From contig JADJQN010000003.1 in NCBI GenBank assembly GCA_016712745.1, forward strand, positions 1,240,001-1,304,000: a stretch of DNA of 64,000 nucleotides, read 5' to 3'. A program made the translations under genes and the position numbers. Each line of letters opens with the position of its first letter. Position 1 is the first letter of the stretch. The notes beneath the pieces are model-generated. The model was given only the letters and a program-made list of their open reading frames with translations, was not told where the DNA came from and did not search any database. Positions 18,781 to 27,503 of this stretch are shown here, in pieces. Source of the stretch: Sandaracinaceae bacterium. GTDB taxonomy: Bacteria; Myxococcota_A; Polyangia; Polyangiales; JADJQN01.

Positions 18781-18800
18781 CTTCTCGCGCGACTTGCGTA

Positions 18801-19514
18801 TCACTTTGGCCTCGACGCCAAAAAGGAATGCACAATCCCCTTCTGCCATCCATCCATTGGCTCGGTGTGCACGTCTACAAAACCATGGCGACGCAGGCGC
18901 GCTTCGAACTCGCGCGTTCCATCAAAGTCGAGAACGCTGCGACGCAAATAGCGATAGATGTTGCTCGAGCCGGCCGTGAGAAAGCCGCCCGGGATAATCA
19001 CGCAGGCGCTCACTGCATTCCAAATCGCGCGGCTCTTGGCCGAATCTTTCACGGAATACTCGTGAAAACAGATGGTTCCGCCGGGCGCCAAGAGTTCAAA
19101 GAGACGATCAAGACACAGGTCAGGATCGGGCACATTGCGAATCCCGTACGCCATCAAGATTGCGTCGAAGGGACCGGTGACACCAGACGCGCAAGGATCC
19201 ATCGCATCGCCATGAACGAAGCGCACGCGCTTGAGTTTCTTTTTCGTTCGCGCCACCTCAAGCATGCCGGCCGATGCATCGAGCGCAACAACTTCGGCGC
19301 GAGGATGCGCTTCGACAAGGGCCGCCGTCGACAAGCCGGTGCCGCAGCACAAATCCAGGGCGCGTCCGCCGGGCGGAACGCTCAAGCGCGACGCGCTCCA
19401 TGCGAGGTGTTTTAGATATCCGGGATTCATTCCGGTGAGAAAATCGTAGCTTCCCGCGACCCGATCAAACTCGTGCGGCACTTCGACTTTCTCTTCACGT
19501 GCGACTTCAACCAT
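18801..19514 (-). CDS. Class I SAM methyltransferase, UbiE/CrtT-like
   Basis: The 237-residue enzyme has FDRVAGSYDFLTGMNPG, the SAM-binding LDLCCGTGLSTAAL, and the UbiE-like YGIRNVPDPD. These motifs are shared by the quinone methyltransferases UbiE/MenG and by the CrtT proteins of actinobacterial isorenieratene clusters. It sits between crtB (9 nt upstream) and crtU, so a role with the carotenoid pathway is likely, although menaquinone methylation remains an alternative. The ATG is preceded by GAGAGGG. Confidence 0.78.
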   Translation of the reverse strand: MVEVAREEKVEVPHEFDRVAGSYDFLTGMNPGYLKHLAWSASRLSVPPGGRALDLCCGTGLSTAALVEAHPRAEVVALDASAGMLEVARTKKKLKRVRFVHGDAMDPCASGVTGPFDAILMAYGIRNVPDPDLCLDRLFELLAPGGTICFHEYSVKDSAKSRAIWNAVSACVIIPGGFLTAGSSNIYRYLRRSVLDFDGTREFEARLRRHGFVDVHTEPMDGWQKGIVHSFLASRPK

Positions 19515-19523
19515 GGGTCCCTC

Positions 19524-20453
19524 TCAGCTTTCGACGGAATCAATTAGGAACTTTGCTTCCGGCAACGTTGGTTCTTCCAAAGCACTCTTCCTCAACATGA
19601 GCGCACCGGGCGCGGCGCGCGCCACCAGCGCAAGTTTTTCTCGTTTGGTGGTGTGCGCTCGAGTGCTCACGCTGTCGTAGCCCGCGTCGGCAATGACGCG
19701 ACCGATGCCGGAATAGATCAGCCGCGCCGATCGGATGGCCATGCGACAGTCTGCGGGCAAATACGGAATACCCTTGTCAGCCAGAGCGTAAAAACCTGCG
19801 GCGCGCGTCAATAAACGCTGGGTCATCGAGCGAATTTCATAGGATGCCGACGGCTCTCGCAAGAACGCTTCAACATCGAGCGACGATGCAGCGAACCACT
19901 GGGTGGGCAAGTAGAGGCGTCCACTGCGCGCGTCTTCACCTACGTCCCGCGCGATGTTGGTGAGCTGCATCGCGACGCCCAAGTCGCATGCGCGCGCGAG
20001 AACAGCGTGTCTGCGCTCGCCCATGAGCAACGTCATCATCACGCCAACCGTCGAAGCAACGCGCACCGCGTAGGCGGCGAGATCGCTAAACTCCGCATAC
20101 CTTCGCCCGTCCAAGTCCCACGCAAAGCCTTCGAGCAGCGCGTCGGGAACCGTGCGCGGAATCCGATAGGCGTGGACAACTTCCGTAAAGGCTCGCTCAA
20201 CAAAATGGTTTGCCGGCTGCCCGCGGTATACGCGGTCCACGCTCTGCGACAAGTTCTCGAGGGCATCTTTTTGCGTGTCGATATCGACGGCGTCGTCCGA
20301 GGCGCGACAGAATGCGTAGACTGCGGCAACAGGCCCTCGTAGACGTGGAGGAAGTAGCAAACCCGCCGCATGAAAACTCTTGGAGCCGGCGCGCAGCATC
20401 GCCTGACACGCTTCGACGTCCGACGATCGCAAGCGAGACTCAGAGGCGAGCAC
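19524..20453 (-). CDS. crtB: 15-cis-phytoene synthase
   Basis: CrtB joins two geranylgeranyl diphosphates head to head into phytoene. The 309-residue product has both Asp-rich diphosphate-Mg sites: YAFCRASDDAVD (DDAVD at 53-57) and NIARDVGEDARSGRLYLP (166 onward). The GTG at 20453 is preceded by AGGGGG at 6 nt and overlaps the crtI end by 14 nt, indicating coupling. A longer reading to 20678 lies entirely within crtI and does not resemble the family. GGPP synthase (crtE) is not in the window. Confidence 0.93.
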   Translation of the reverse strand: MLASESRLRSSDVEACQAMLRAGSKSFHAAGLLLPPRLRGPVAAVYAFCRASDDAVDIDTQKDALENLSQSVDRVYRGQPANHFVERAFTEVVHAYRIPRTVPDALLEGFAWDLDGRRYAEFSDLAAYAVRVASTVGVMMTLLMGERRHAVLARACDLGVAMQLTNIARDVGEDARSGRLYLPTQWFAASSLDVEAFLREPSASYEIRSMTQRLLTRAAGFYALADKGIPYLPADCRMAIRSARLIYSGIGRVIADAGYDSVSTRAHTTKREKLALVARAAPGALMLRKSALEEPTLPEAKFLIDSVES

Positions 20454-22032
20454 GTGCTTCCCCCTGCGACGCGCGTGTTTCTTCCACGGAAGGCACAATG
20501 GAATCGAGCACGCGAGCAGATGACAACACGCCCGGCATGCCGGCGCCTGGATGCGTTCCGGCGCCCACGAGATAGAGGCCTTCCACTTCCTCGCTTTTGT
20601 TATGCGGCCTAAAATAGGCGCTTTGCGTGAGCACTGGCTCGAGCCCGAACGCCGCGCCTCGAAACGACAAAAAATCATCGTGAAACATTTGCGGATTCAG
20701 AATGCGCGACGTGATCACGTTGTCGCTGAGTCCCGGCATGACTGTTTTCTCGAGGTAGCGCTCGATCGATTTGCGATAGCGCTCGGACTCGCTCGCCCAA
20801 TCCGTGCCGCTCGCGAGATGCGGAACGGGCGACAGGACGTAGAAGCCGTCACACCCCTCCGGCGCAAGACTCGGGTCGGTCGCCGTGGGGCGATGCAAAT
20901 ACAAACTGAAGTCCGCCGCGAGCTGGTGTCGATCGAAAATGTCGGTTAGCAGCTCTTTGTACCGCGGCCCGAGCAGGATGGTGTGGTGGGCCACGTCTGG
21001 ATACTTTGTCTTAGTCCCGAAGTACCAAACAAAAAGGCTCATCGAGTAACGCGCCGACTCCACTCGCTCGTCGGTCCACTTCGTGCGCGCCACCGACGGC
21101 AGCAAATGCCGATAGGTCCACGCCGAGTCCGCGTTCGAGACGACGATGCTTGCCGGCAGATGCTCGCCGTCGCGCAGACGCACTCCGGTGACACGCCCTC
21201 CTTGAGTCGTAATCTCTTCGACGTCTGCCGACAGTCGTACGTTTCCCCCGCGCTCCTCGATAAGGGCCACGAGGCCATCGACCAGGGAGCTCGTTCCGCC
21301 CATTGGAAAATGCACCCCCCAGCGTCGCTCCAGAAAGGCAATGAGCGTGTAAATGCTGGTCGTCGAAAATGGGTTTCCTCCTACGAGGAGCGGGTGAAAA
21401 CTCATGACTTGGCGCAGCTTCTCGCTCTTTACGAACTTGGAAACCAGGCCATAGACCGTGCGGTAGCTTTCTAGCTTCACCATCTGCGGTGCGATGCGCA
21501 GCATGTCCCAAAGGTGTGTGAACGGTGCGTGCGCGAGGGCCTCGAAGCCTACGCGGAAGATCTTCTCGCTTGTCTCGACGAAATCCTCGTAGCCAGCGAC
21601 GTCATCTGGCGAAAGCTTTTCAATCTCGCGGCGCATCGCCGCCGGATCGCCGGTGTAGTCAAAGACTCCTCCATCGTCGAAACGAATCCGATAGAACGGC
21701 GTGACCGAACGCAAATCAATGAAGTCGGAAAACTTCTTTCCGCAGAGCGTCCAGAGCTCTTCGAACAAGAACGGCGCCGTTACCACGGTTGGCCCGGCAT
21801 CGAAGACAAAGCCATCTTGACGGTGCACGCGCGCACGTCCACCCGCCTGATCCAAACGTTCGAGCACGGTTACCTTATAGCCGCGCACCGAAAGTCGAAT
21901 GGCCGCAGCAAGCCCGCCAAAGCCCGAACCGACCACGATCGCATGCGGTGCATCATGCTCAATCTGCATTGGCGCACGCCTACGATTGAGCTCTTTCTTC
22001 GACGCCGGAAAGCTAGGAAACAGGGTGGGCAT
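20440..22032 (-). CDS. crtI: Phytoene desaturase, CrtI type
   Basis: CrtI introduces double bonds into phytoene, usually up to lycopene, using a bound FAD. The protein has VVGSGFGGLAAAIRLSVRG (from residue 33), the following GGRARVHRQDGFVFDAGPTV, and the C-terminal YLVGAGTHPGAGMPGVL that defines the family. The ATG at 22032 comes only 3 nt after the recF stop, so translation may be coupled to recF; a second ATG at 21969 would shorten the protein by 21 residues and begin nearer the usual family N-terminus. It is the first pigment gene of the dnaN-recF-crtI-crtB-methyltransferase-crtU run. Confidence 0.93.
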   Translation of the reverse strand: MPTLFPSFPASKKELNRRRAPMQIEHDAPHAIVVGSGFGGLAAAIRLSVRGYKVTVLERLDQAGGRARVHRQDGFVFDAGPTVVTAPFLFEELWTLCGKKFSDFIDLRSVTPFYRIRFDDGGVFDYTGDPAAMRREIEKLSPDDVAGYEDFVETSEKIFRVGFEALAHAPFTHLWDMLRIAPQMVKLESYRTVYGLVSKFVKSEKLRQVMSFHPLLVGGNPFSTTSIYTLIAFLERRWGVHFPMGGTSSLVDGLVALIEERGGNVRLSADVEEITTQGGRVTGVRLRDGEHLPASIVVSNADSAWTYRHLLPSVARTKWTDERVESARYSMSLFVWYFGTKTKYPDVAHHTILLGPRYKELLTDIFDRHQLAADFSLYLHRPTATDPSLAPEGCDGFYVLSPVPHLASGTDWASESERYRKSIERYLEKTVMPGLSDNVITSRILNPQMFHDDFLSFRGAAFGLEPVLTQSAYFRPHNKSEEVEGLYLVGAGTHPGAGMPGVLSSARVLDSIVPSVEETRASQGEARARL

Positions 22033-22035
22033 CTT

Positions 22036-23130
22036 TTACGTTTCTGAATGAATCACGCCGTTTTCAACGCGAAATTCGGTTCGATCGGTGTCGAGAAGAA
22101 TGAACTCACGATGCGTGGTGGACAAGAAGACTTGCCCACCGAGCTCGGAGAGCAGAGCGAAGAAGCGACGATTGCGTCCCCTATCCAGCTCACTCGACAC
22201 ATCGTCAAGTAAGAGTACGGGCGTGTGTCCGGTTCGTCGACCCAATACCGAAAGCTCAGCAACCTTTAACGCGAGAACGATGGCCCGGTGTTGCCCTTGC
22301 GAGGCGTGGTGGCGCGCAAGTGACGCATCGACGTGCAAGGAAACATCGTCTGCATGCGGGCCCTCGGCCGTAAATCCTCGCGCGAGATCCTTGTCGAGTG
22401 ACGATGCGAGAGCCGCGCGGATGACGTCCATTTCTGGAATCACTCTCGGTCGGTAGTCCACGCGCAACGTAGCGCCCTCGCCGCAAATCTGGACAAACGC
22501 GTTGGCTGTCAAAGGAGAAACATCCTCCAAGAGACGAGCCCGCGTCATTCCGATCACAACGCCGGATGTGACAAGCAACTCATCAAACGCGCCAATCGCG
22601 CGACGGTCGGGTTTCTCGGCGCGCAAAAGCTTGTTGCGATTTCGAAGCGCGCGCGTGTAAGTCGTGAGGGCCGCAGCATACGCTGGGTCCATGTGCATGA
22701 GCATGCGATCCATCCATGCGCGCCGTGGCTCGGGTCCACCCGCGGCCAGCTCCAAATCGCCCGGTTGAAAGAGAACGACCTGCAACGATGCGTGCCATGA
22801 CGCAATGGATCGCGGCCGTTTTCCATCGATGGACAAGTCGCGAGCAGCGTCGCGGTGCAGATGCCATTCAAAAACTCGCGGCACGACCGGACCCGCGACG
22901 CGCACCCTCACATGCGAATGAGCGCTTCCGTCTTGAATCAGGTCATCGGTACGCGCACCACGAAAACTTTTGAGAGTGGCCGTGTAATCGATCGCCTCCA
23001 GCAAACTCGATTTGCCCGCGGCGTTATCACCGTACAGAACGTTGAAGCGCGGACCCGGCACAAAGCTCAGCGGTGCAAGGTTACGAAACCCTTGCGCCGA
23101 GAGCTCGGTGATACGCAGCGCTTTTTGCAA
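22036..23130 (-). CDS. recF: DNA replication and repair protein RecF
   Basis: RecF is an SMC-like ATPase that loads RecA at gaps with RecO/RecR. The 364-residue protein has Walker A YGDNAAGKSSLLEA (Lys40), the signature-like HASQGQHRAIVLALKVAEL and Walker B PVLLLDDVSSELD. It starts 10 nt after dnaN, in the classical dnaA-dnaN-recF order; gyrB, the usual next gene, is replaced by crtI. Confidence 0.96.
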   Translation of the reverse strand: MQKALRITELSAQGFRNLAPLSFVPGPRFNVLYGDNAAGKSSLLEAIDYTATLKSFRGARTDDLIQDGSAHSHVRVRVAGPVVPRVFEWHLHRDAARDLSIDGKRPRSIASWHASLQVVLFQPGDLELAAGGPEPRRAWMDRMLMHMDPAYAAALTTYTRALRNRNKLLRAEKPDRRAIGAFDELLVTSGVVIGMTRARLLEDVSPLTANAFVQICGEGATLRVDYRPRVIPEMDVIRAALASSLDKDLARGFTAEGPHADDVSLHVDASLARHHASQGQHRAIVLALKVAELSVLGRRTGHTPVLLLDDVSSELDRGRNRRFFALLSELGGQVFLSTTHREFILLDTDRTEFRVENGVIHSET

Positions 23131-23140
23131 CGCTCAACGC

Positions 23141-24271
23141 TCAAATACGCATGGGCATAATCACGCCCACGAAGTTCGCGTCGCCTGCTGCCTTGATGAC
23201 GCCAGGCTCAAGCTCACCACTGAGCTCAAGAGCAATCTCATTGTCAGGAAGCGCCGCGAGCACGTCGAGCACGTACTTGGCGTTGAAACCAATCACCACC
23301 GGCTTGCCGGCGAAATCGACATCGAGGTCTTCGCTGCCTTCTCCAACGTCGGGATTCTCACTGGTGATGTGAAGTTTGCCGGCTTCGATCGACAGACGAA
23401 CGCCGCCACTCTTATCACTGGCGACGAGCGCTATGCGTCGCAACGCTTCCGAAAAAGCCGTACGCGAAATGATGATGCGTCGATCTTGCTGCTGTGGGAT
23501 GACCTTTGAATACGGAGGAAACTGCTCATCTGCGAGCTTTACGCTGAGCTGAATGCCGTCGCGCCTGAAGAACGCATTGCCAGAGACCGAAGCGATGCCG
23601 ACGGTCATCGGCTTGTCGTCGCCCTTGGTCTTGTCGCCCTTGGCATCTTCGATGAGACGGCGGAGCTCAGCGATCCCCTTGCTCGGAACGAGCATCGAGA
23701 AATTCATCAGGCCTTCGCTAACCTTCTTCTCCGCCTTGCTAAGGCGATGGCCGTCCGTGGTGACCATCCGGACGTTCTTTCCGTCGCCTTCGAACAGCGC
23801 GCCTGCCAGATGCGGCCGCGTGTCGTCTGTGGACATCGAGTAATGCGTCCGCGCGATGAGCTCGCTAAGCGTGTCGATGTCGAGCTCGGCAAGCTTTGCA
23901 TCCCCGGGGCTCGGCAGTGCCGGGAAGTCCTCGCCGGGCATGCCTGGAATCTTAAAACGCACTTTTCCGCAGCGAATTTCGACAGCGTGCGTCGGGCCAA
24001 CGACAAAGCTCACGTCGCCCTCGGGAAGATTCTTCACGATTTCGAAGAGCGTGCGTGCCGGAACCGCAACCGTTCCAGGTTTTACAATGGTGGCTTCCGC
24101 GCTCGCGCTCACACCCAGGTACAAATCAGTCGCGGCAAAACGGAGGGTCGACTTTCCATCCGTCGACAAAAGAATGTTCGACAAGATGGGCATCGAACTC
24201 TTGCGGTCGGCGACGGCGTGCGTGCGCGCGAGACCGCGAAGAAAGTTTTTTTTGCTGATCGAGAGCTCCAT
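23141..24271 (-). CDS. dnaN: DNA polymerase III sliding clamp (beta subunit)
   Basis: DnaN forms the dimeric ring that tethers DNA polymerase III to the template. The 376-residue length is standard, the N-terminus MELSISKKNFLRGLARTHAV and the C-terminus ending GVIMPMRI are typical, and the three-fold repeated clamp domains can be followed. A 356-nt gap separates it from dnaA, and recF follows 10 nt downstream. Confidence 0.97.
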   Translation of the reverse strand: MELSISKKNFLRGLARTHAVADRKSSMPILSNILLSTDGKSTLRFAATDLYLGVSASAEATIVKPGTVAVPARTLFEIVKNLPEGDVSFVVGPTHAVEIRCGKVRFKIPGMPGEDFPALPSPGDAKLAELDIDTLSELIARTHYSMSTDDTRPHLAGALFEGDGKNVRMVTTDGHRLSKAEKKVSEGLMNFSMLVPSKGIAELRRLIEDAKGDKTKGDDKPMTVGIASVSGNAFFRRDGIQLSVKLADEQFPPYSKVIPQQQDRRIIISRTAFSEALRRIALVASDKSGGVRLSIEAGKLHITSENPDVGEGSEDLDVDFAGKPVVIGFNAKYVLDVLAALPDNEIALELSGELEPGVIKAAGDANFVGVIMPMRI

Positions 24272-24627
24272 CTTTTTTCTCTACTTCAAGAGTTCACACC
24301 CTCATAAGGATCTGATCTCTAGTTAATTTAAATTCTCTTAACCGTCTTAACGGTTGTGGATTGTGTACAGATCAGTGGAAGTGGTTGGAAGCAGACAGGA
24401 AGAAGGAATTTAGAACGCTTGAGAAGTCAGGGGATGGATTGAGGAGTAAAGACTCAACGAAGAAGCCACAGGATATTCGACCTTGAACTCCACCGGTTTC
24501 TCACAGGCGAAAGAACTTATAGAAAACCCAGGGTACCCACGCAAGAGGCCTAAATTACAGGGCAAAAGCGGAGGCGCAAAAGTAGCCAACAACCGCGTTA
24601 AGACTTCAGAAAGGTGATTCAAGGCTC
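24272..24627. other. dnaA-dnaN intergenic region, possible second origin element
   Basis: These 356 nt hold no gene. The stretch next to dnaN is AT-rich (about 24320-24342, TTAATTTAAATTCTC), suitable for strand opening, and a near match to the DnaA box (TGTGGATTG, 7 of 9) lies at about 24355. A direct-repeat-like pair AGGAATTTAG/AGGCCTAAATT is weak. It also must carry the dnaN promoter. A split origin flanking dnaA is known in some bacteria; here that is inference. Confidence 0.45.
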
Positions 24628-26070
24628 TCAGAAGCCGAGCTTACGCTCAATCGCTTCGAGCTCGCCGCGTACCTTGGGGTCTTCCTTTTCGACAAGACCA
24701 CCAATCTTCTTTACGGCGCTGAGCACCGTTGTGTGGTCCTTGCCGCCGAAGAGCTCGCCTAGCTGCGGGAAGCTCGTTCCAAGACGCTGACGGCACAGGT
24801 ACATGGCGACCATGCGTGGATACGACACGGCGCGATGACGGCGATGCGACTTCAAATCCGCGAGACGGATGTTGAAGTACTTGCACACGGCCTGTTGGAT
24901 ATCTTCAACAGAGGTTGCGTGCTCGGGCAAGGGCAAGACAGCGCGAAGTGTTTCCTTGGCGAAATCCAAATCGATGACGCGCTTTACAAGGTCAGCGCGC
25001 ACGGCCAGACGCAAAAGAGTACCCTCGAGCTCGCGCACGTTGCTCTTAACGACTTGAGCCAAAAAGAGGGCGACGTCGTCGGCGAACTCGATGCCTTCTT
25101 CCGCCGCCTTGCGGCGCAAGATGGCAATGCGAGTGTCGAGCTCGGGCGCCTGAATGTCGGCAACGAGGCCCCACTGAAAGCGGCTGATCAAGCGTTCCTG
25201 CATCTCGGGAATGAGCTGCGGGTAAACATCGCTCGTCACGACAATCTGTCGATCGGAGTGATAGAGCGCGTTAAACGTATGGAAGAACTCTTCCTGCGTT
25301 TGCTCGCGTCCTGCCAAAAACTGGATGTCATCCATCAAGAGCACATCGCAATTGTTGCGATAACGTTCGCGAAACTCGCTGATTTTGTGCGTCTGAAGGG
25401 CGAAAATGAACTCGTTTGTGAACCGTTCGGCTGAAAGATAAAGAACGCGCGCCGAAGGTCGGTCTTGAAGGATGCGATGGCCGACTGCGTTGACGAGATG
25501 GGTCTTACCGAGACCGGTTCCGCCGTAGATGAAGAGCGGGTTGTATTTCTTGCCGCGACTTGATGCGGCAGCGAAGGCTGCCGCGTGCGCGAGCTGATTG
25601 GACGGGCCCACCACGAAGTTATCAAAGGAGTACTTGGTGTTCAGGCCGTGAACGCGCGCCGACTCATTGATTTGCGCGGTCGTCTGCATCGGGGCGGCAA
25701 CGGGCGCGGGCATGCCGACCAGCGTCGCCTCATGGCGTTCGCCTGTTACGGAGGGCGACATATTAAATGAAGGCGTGGGCGCAGCGGCCGGCACCGAACG
25801 CTTCTGTTGAGGGACGCGCTCTTGCAGATTCTCATCGACGGTCCACTCGATCGTGAGCTTGTCGTTGGCGCTCTTCTCACGAAGCGCCCCATGCAAAAAA
25901 CCGAGGTAATGGGTGCTCAACCACTCGACGTAGAAGCGATTCGGAACGCGCAATTGCAGCGAGTCACCCGTCTGGCCATCGCACTGGATGGGCGCAAACC
26001 AGGTTTCGAAGGCTTCCGAGGACAAACGGTTACGCAACGTCTCAAGAGCATCGGCCCACAGCTCGTTCAT
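24628..26070 (-). CDS. dnaA: Chromosomal replication initiator DnaA
   Basis: DnaA binds 9-bp boxes at oriC, melts the origin and loads the helicase. The 480-residue protein has domain I (about 1-85), a Pro/Ala-rich linker, the AAA+ domain with Walker A GGTGLGKT (183-190) and Walker B VLLMDDIQ, and the C-terminal box-binding helix-turn-helix with GKDHTTVLSAVKKI. The ATG at 26070 has AGAGGA 8 nt upstream. Three DnaA boxes lie 29-57 nt before this start, in the leader, so autoregulation is likely. A reading starting at 26115 would run through those boxes and is rejected. Confidence 0.97.
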   Translation of the reverse strand: MNELWADALETLRNRLSSEAFETWFAPIQCDGQTGDSLQLRVPNRFYVEWLSTHYLGFLHGALREKSANDKLTIEWTVDENLQERVPQQKRSVPAAAPTPSFNMSPSVTGERHEATLVGMPAPVAAPMQTTAQINESARVHGLNTKYSFDNFVVGPSNQLAHAAAFAAASSRGKKYNPLFIYGGTGLGKTHLVNAVGHRILQDRPSARVLYLSAERFTNEFIFALQTHKISEFRERYRNNCDVLLMDDIQFLAGREQTQEEFFHTFNALYHSDRQIVVTSDVYPQLIPEMQERLISRFQWGLVADIQAPELDTRIAILRRKAAEEGIEFADDVALFLAQVVKSNVRELEGTLLRLAVRADLVKRVIDLDFAKETLRAVLPLPEHATSVEDIQQAVCKYFNIRLADLKSHRRHRAVSYPRMVAMYLCRQRLGTSFPQLGELFGGKDHTTVLSAVKKIGGLVEKEDPKVRGELEAIERKLGF

Positions 26071-26490
26071 CAACGAATTCCTCTTCGAAACCGCGTAGTT
26101 ATACACATAATCCACAAGCTATCCACAGCCTGGATTAGACCTTTGATCGAACAAATGCGTGATTTGCGGGGAAACCTTGCGTTTCGAGAGAACCAAACTC
26201 TGCAGTACTGATTCTCGAGCTCTTTCTCAGAGGAGAAGAAGAGCACCCCGAAAGGAAGACGGAAGCTAGCAGAGCGATTTTCAGTCGTCTACGGCTTGTG
26301 TGAATGATCTTCCTAAGGAGTGGAGATCAAAGAGAAAAAAAATTCTCCGGATCGAGGTTGAAACAACGTGGTGTGACAAACTTGATCCATGCGATCTGCA
26401 AGCGCGTGTAAGTAAACGATAAATCGCGCCGCACAAATTGGGTGAGCAAATGGAAGGCTGATAGCGTCGCCAGACGTTGGAAGAAAGAGC
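26071..26490. other. Probable chromosomal origin (oriC) upstream of dnaA
   Basis: The 420-nt gap between divergent dnaA and the outer-membrane protein gene carries no ORF of note. It contains three closely spaced DnaA boxes in one orientation (26099-26127), an A-rich tract (26333-26346, AGAGAAAAAAAATT) that could serve as unwinding element, and the promoters for both flanking genes. The location beside dnaA-dnaN-recF supports an origin. No GC-skew calculation could be made. Confidence 0.65.
26099..26127. promoter_or_regulatory. Cluster of three DnaA boxes
   Basis: TTATACACA (26099-26107), TAATCCACA (26108-26116) and CTATCCACA (26119-26127) are read in the same direction at 9- and 11-nt spacing. 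The first fits TTATNCACA exactly, the other two differ from TTATCCACA by one base. Tandem same-strand boxes at helical-turn spacing are the hallmark of DnaA oligomerisation sites. Confidence 0.85.
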
Positions 26491-27414
26491 ATGACGATCA
26501 CACGCGCGCTTCATTTTTCACTTGTGCTAGCCGCGTTCGGTGTGCTCGCGGCGCCGCCAAATCTTGCGCAGGCGCAGGTGGAAGAAACAACGCTGAGTGC
26601 GCGCGCGGTGGCGCTCGGAACGGGTGTGCGTGCGTCGGCAGCGTCGACTTCCGCGCTCGCACAAAATCCAGCGAACCTCTCGCTTACGCGCGTCTATCAC
26701 CTTGAAGGAACGACGACGTATGAACCAGGCGTTGGACGTTTTGCGTTTGGCACTGCGATCGTGGACTCGTCGTCGAGTCGACTTGGTGCGGGCCTTTCCT
26801 TTCGCGGTCTCGTTGGTGGTGATGACACGGCATACGGCGGACTCGACTTTCGCGGAGGGCTTTCGCTGCCTGTTTCAGACGCGCTCGGAATCGGTGTTTC
26901 AGTACGTTATGTGAGCCTTCCTGGTGTGATGCCTGATGGCACGCAAGTGAATTATGCCAAGGGCCTTACGATGGATGCGGCACTGCGCGCGACGTTGATT
27001 CCCAATCTTCACGTCGCGGTGCTTGGCAGCAACCTGATCGATCGGCATTCGGCGCTCGTGCCCGTCCGTGTTGGCGGAAGCGCTTCGTACACCATTGCAG
27101 ACACGCTCACGCTTGGCCTCGACGCCATGTTCAATCTTTCGCAAAACGTTCCCGGAGCGCCGCTCTTAATCGGCGCAGGTGTCGAGTGGCTGAGCGGCAA
27201 CGCGGTGCCAATTCGCGTCGGATACGCTTACGACGAGCTCACGCGCACTCACTACTTCACCGGCGGCCTCGGCTACATTGATCAAAGCGTGGGCATTGAC
27301 CTATCAATTCGCCAAGCACTCTCCGGCGAGAACGCAACGTATCTCATGCTCGGGATCCGCTATTTCTACGACGCCTCGGGTGGCTCTCAAACCGGCGTGC
27401 AGCAAGGGCTCTGA
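26491..27414 (+). CDS. Exported outer-membrane beta-barrel protein (PorV/FadL-like)
   Basis: The 307-residue product has a signal peptide (cleavage near AQAQV, about residue 30) followed by SARAVALGTGVRASAASTSALAQNPANLS, a pattern seen in PorV/UPF0164 and FadL-like barrels (alternating small residues with NPA near the start). The rest shows repeated amphipathic beta-strands. It lies directly beside the putative origin, divergent from dnaA. The transported substrate, if any, is unknown. Confidence 0.65.
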   Translation: MTITRALHFSLVLAAFGVLAAPPNLAQAQVEETTLSARAVALGTGVRASAASTSALAQNPANLSLTRVYHLEGTTTYEPGVGRFAFGTAIVDSSSSRLGAGLSFRGLVGGDDTAYGGLDFRGGLSLPVSDALGIGVSVRYVSLPGVMPDGTQVNYAKGLTMDAALRATLIPNLHVAVLGSNLIDRHSALVPVRVGGSASYTIADTLTLGLDAMFNLSQNVPGAPLLIGAGVEWLSGNAVPIRVGYAYDELTRTHYFTGGLGYIDQSVGIDLSIRQALSGENATYLMLGIRYFYDASGGSQTGVQQGL

Positions 27415-27503
27415 AGGTGCGGCGATCGGGCTAGGCGCGCGACCCTGCGGCGGGTACGGTAGCGACACTCGGAACCACGGGGCTCCTTCGGTGTCGCAAC
27501 GGG

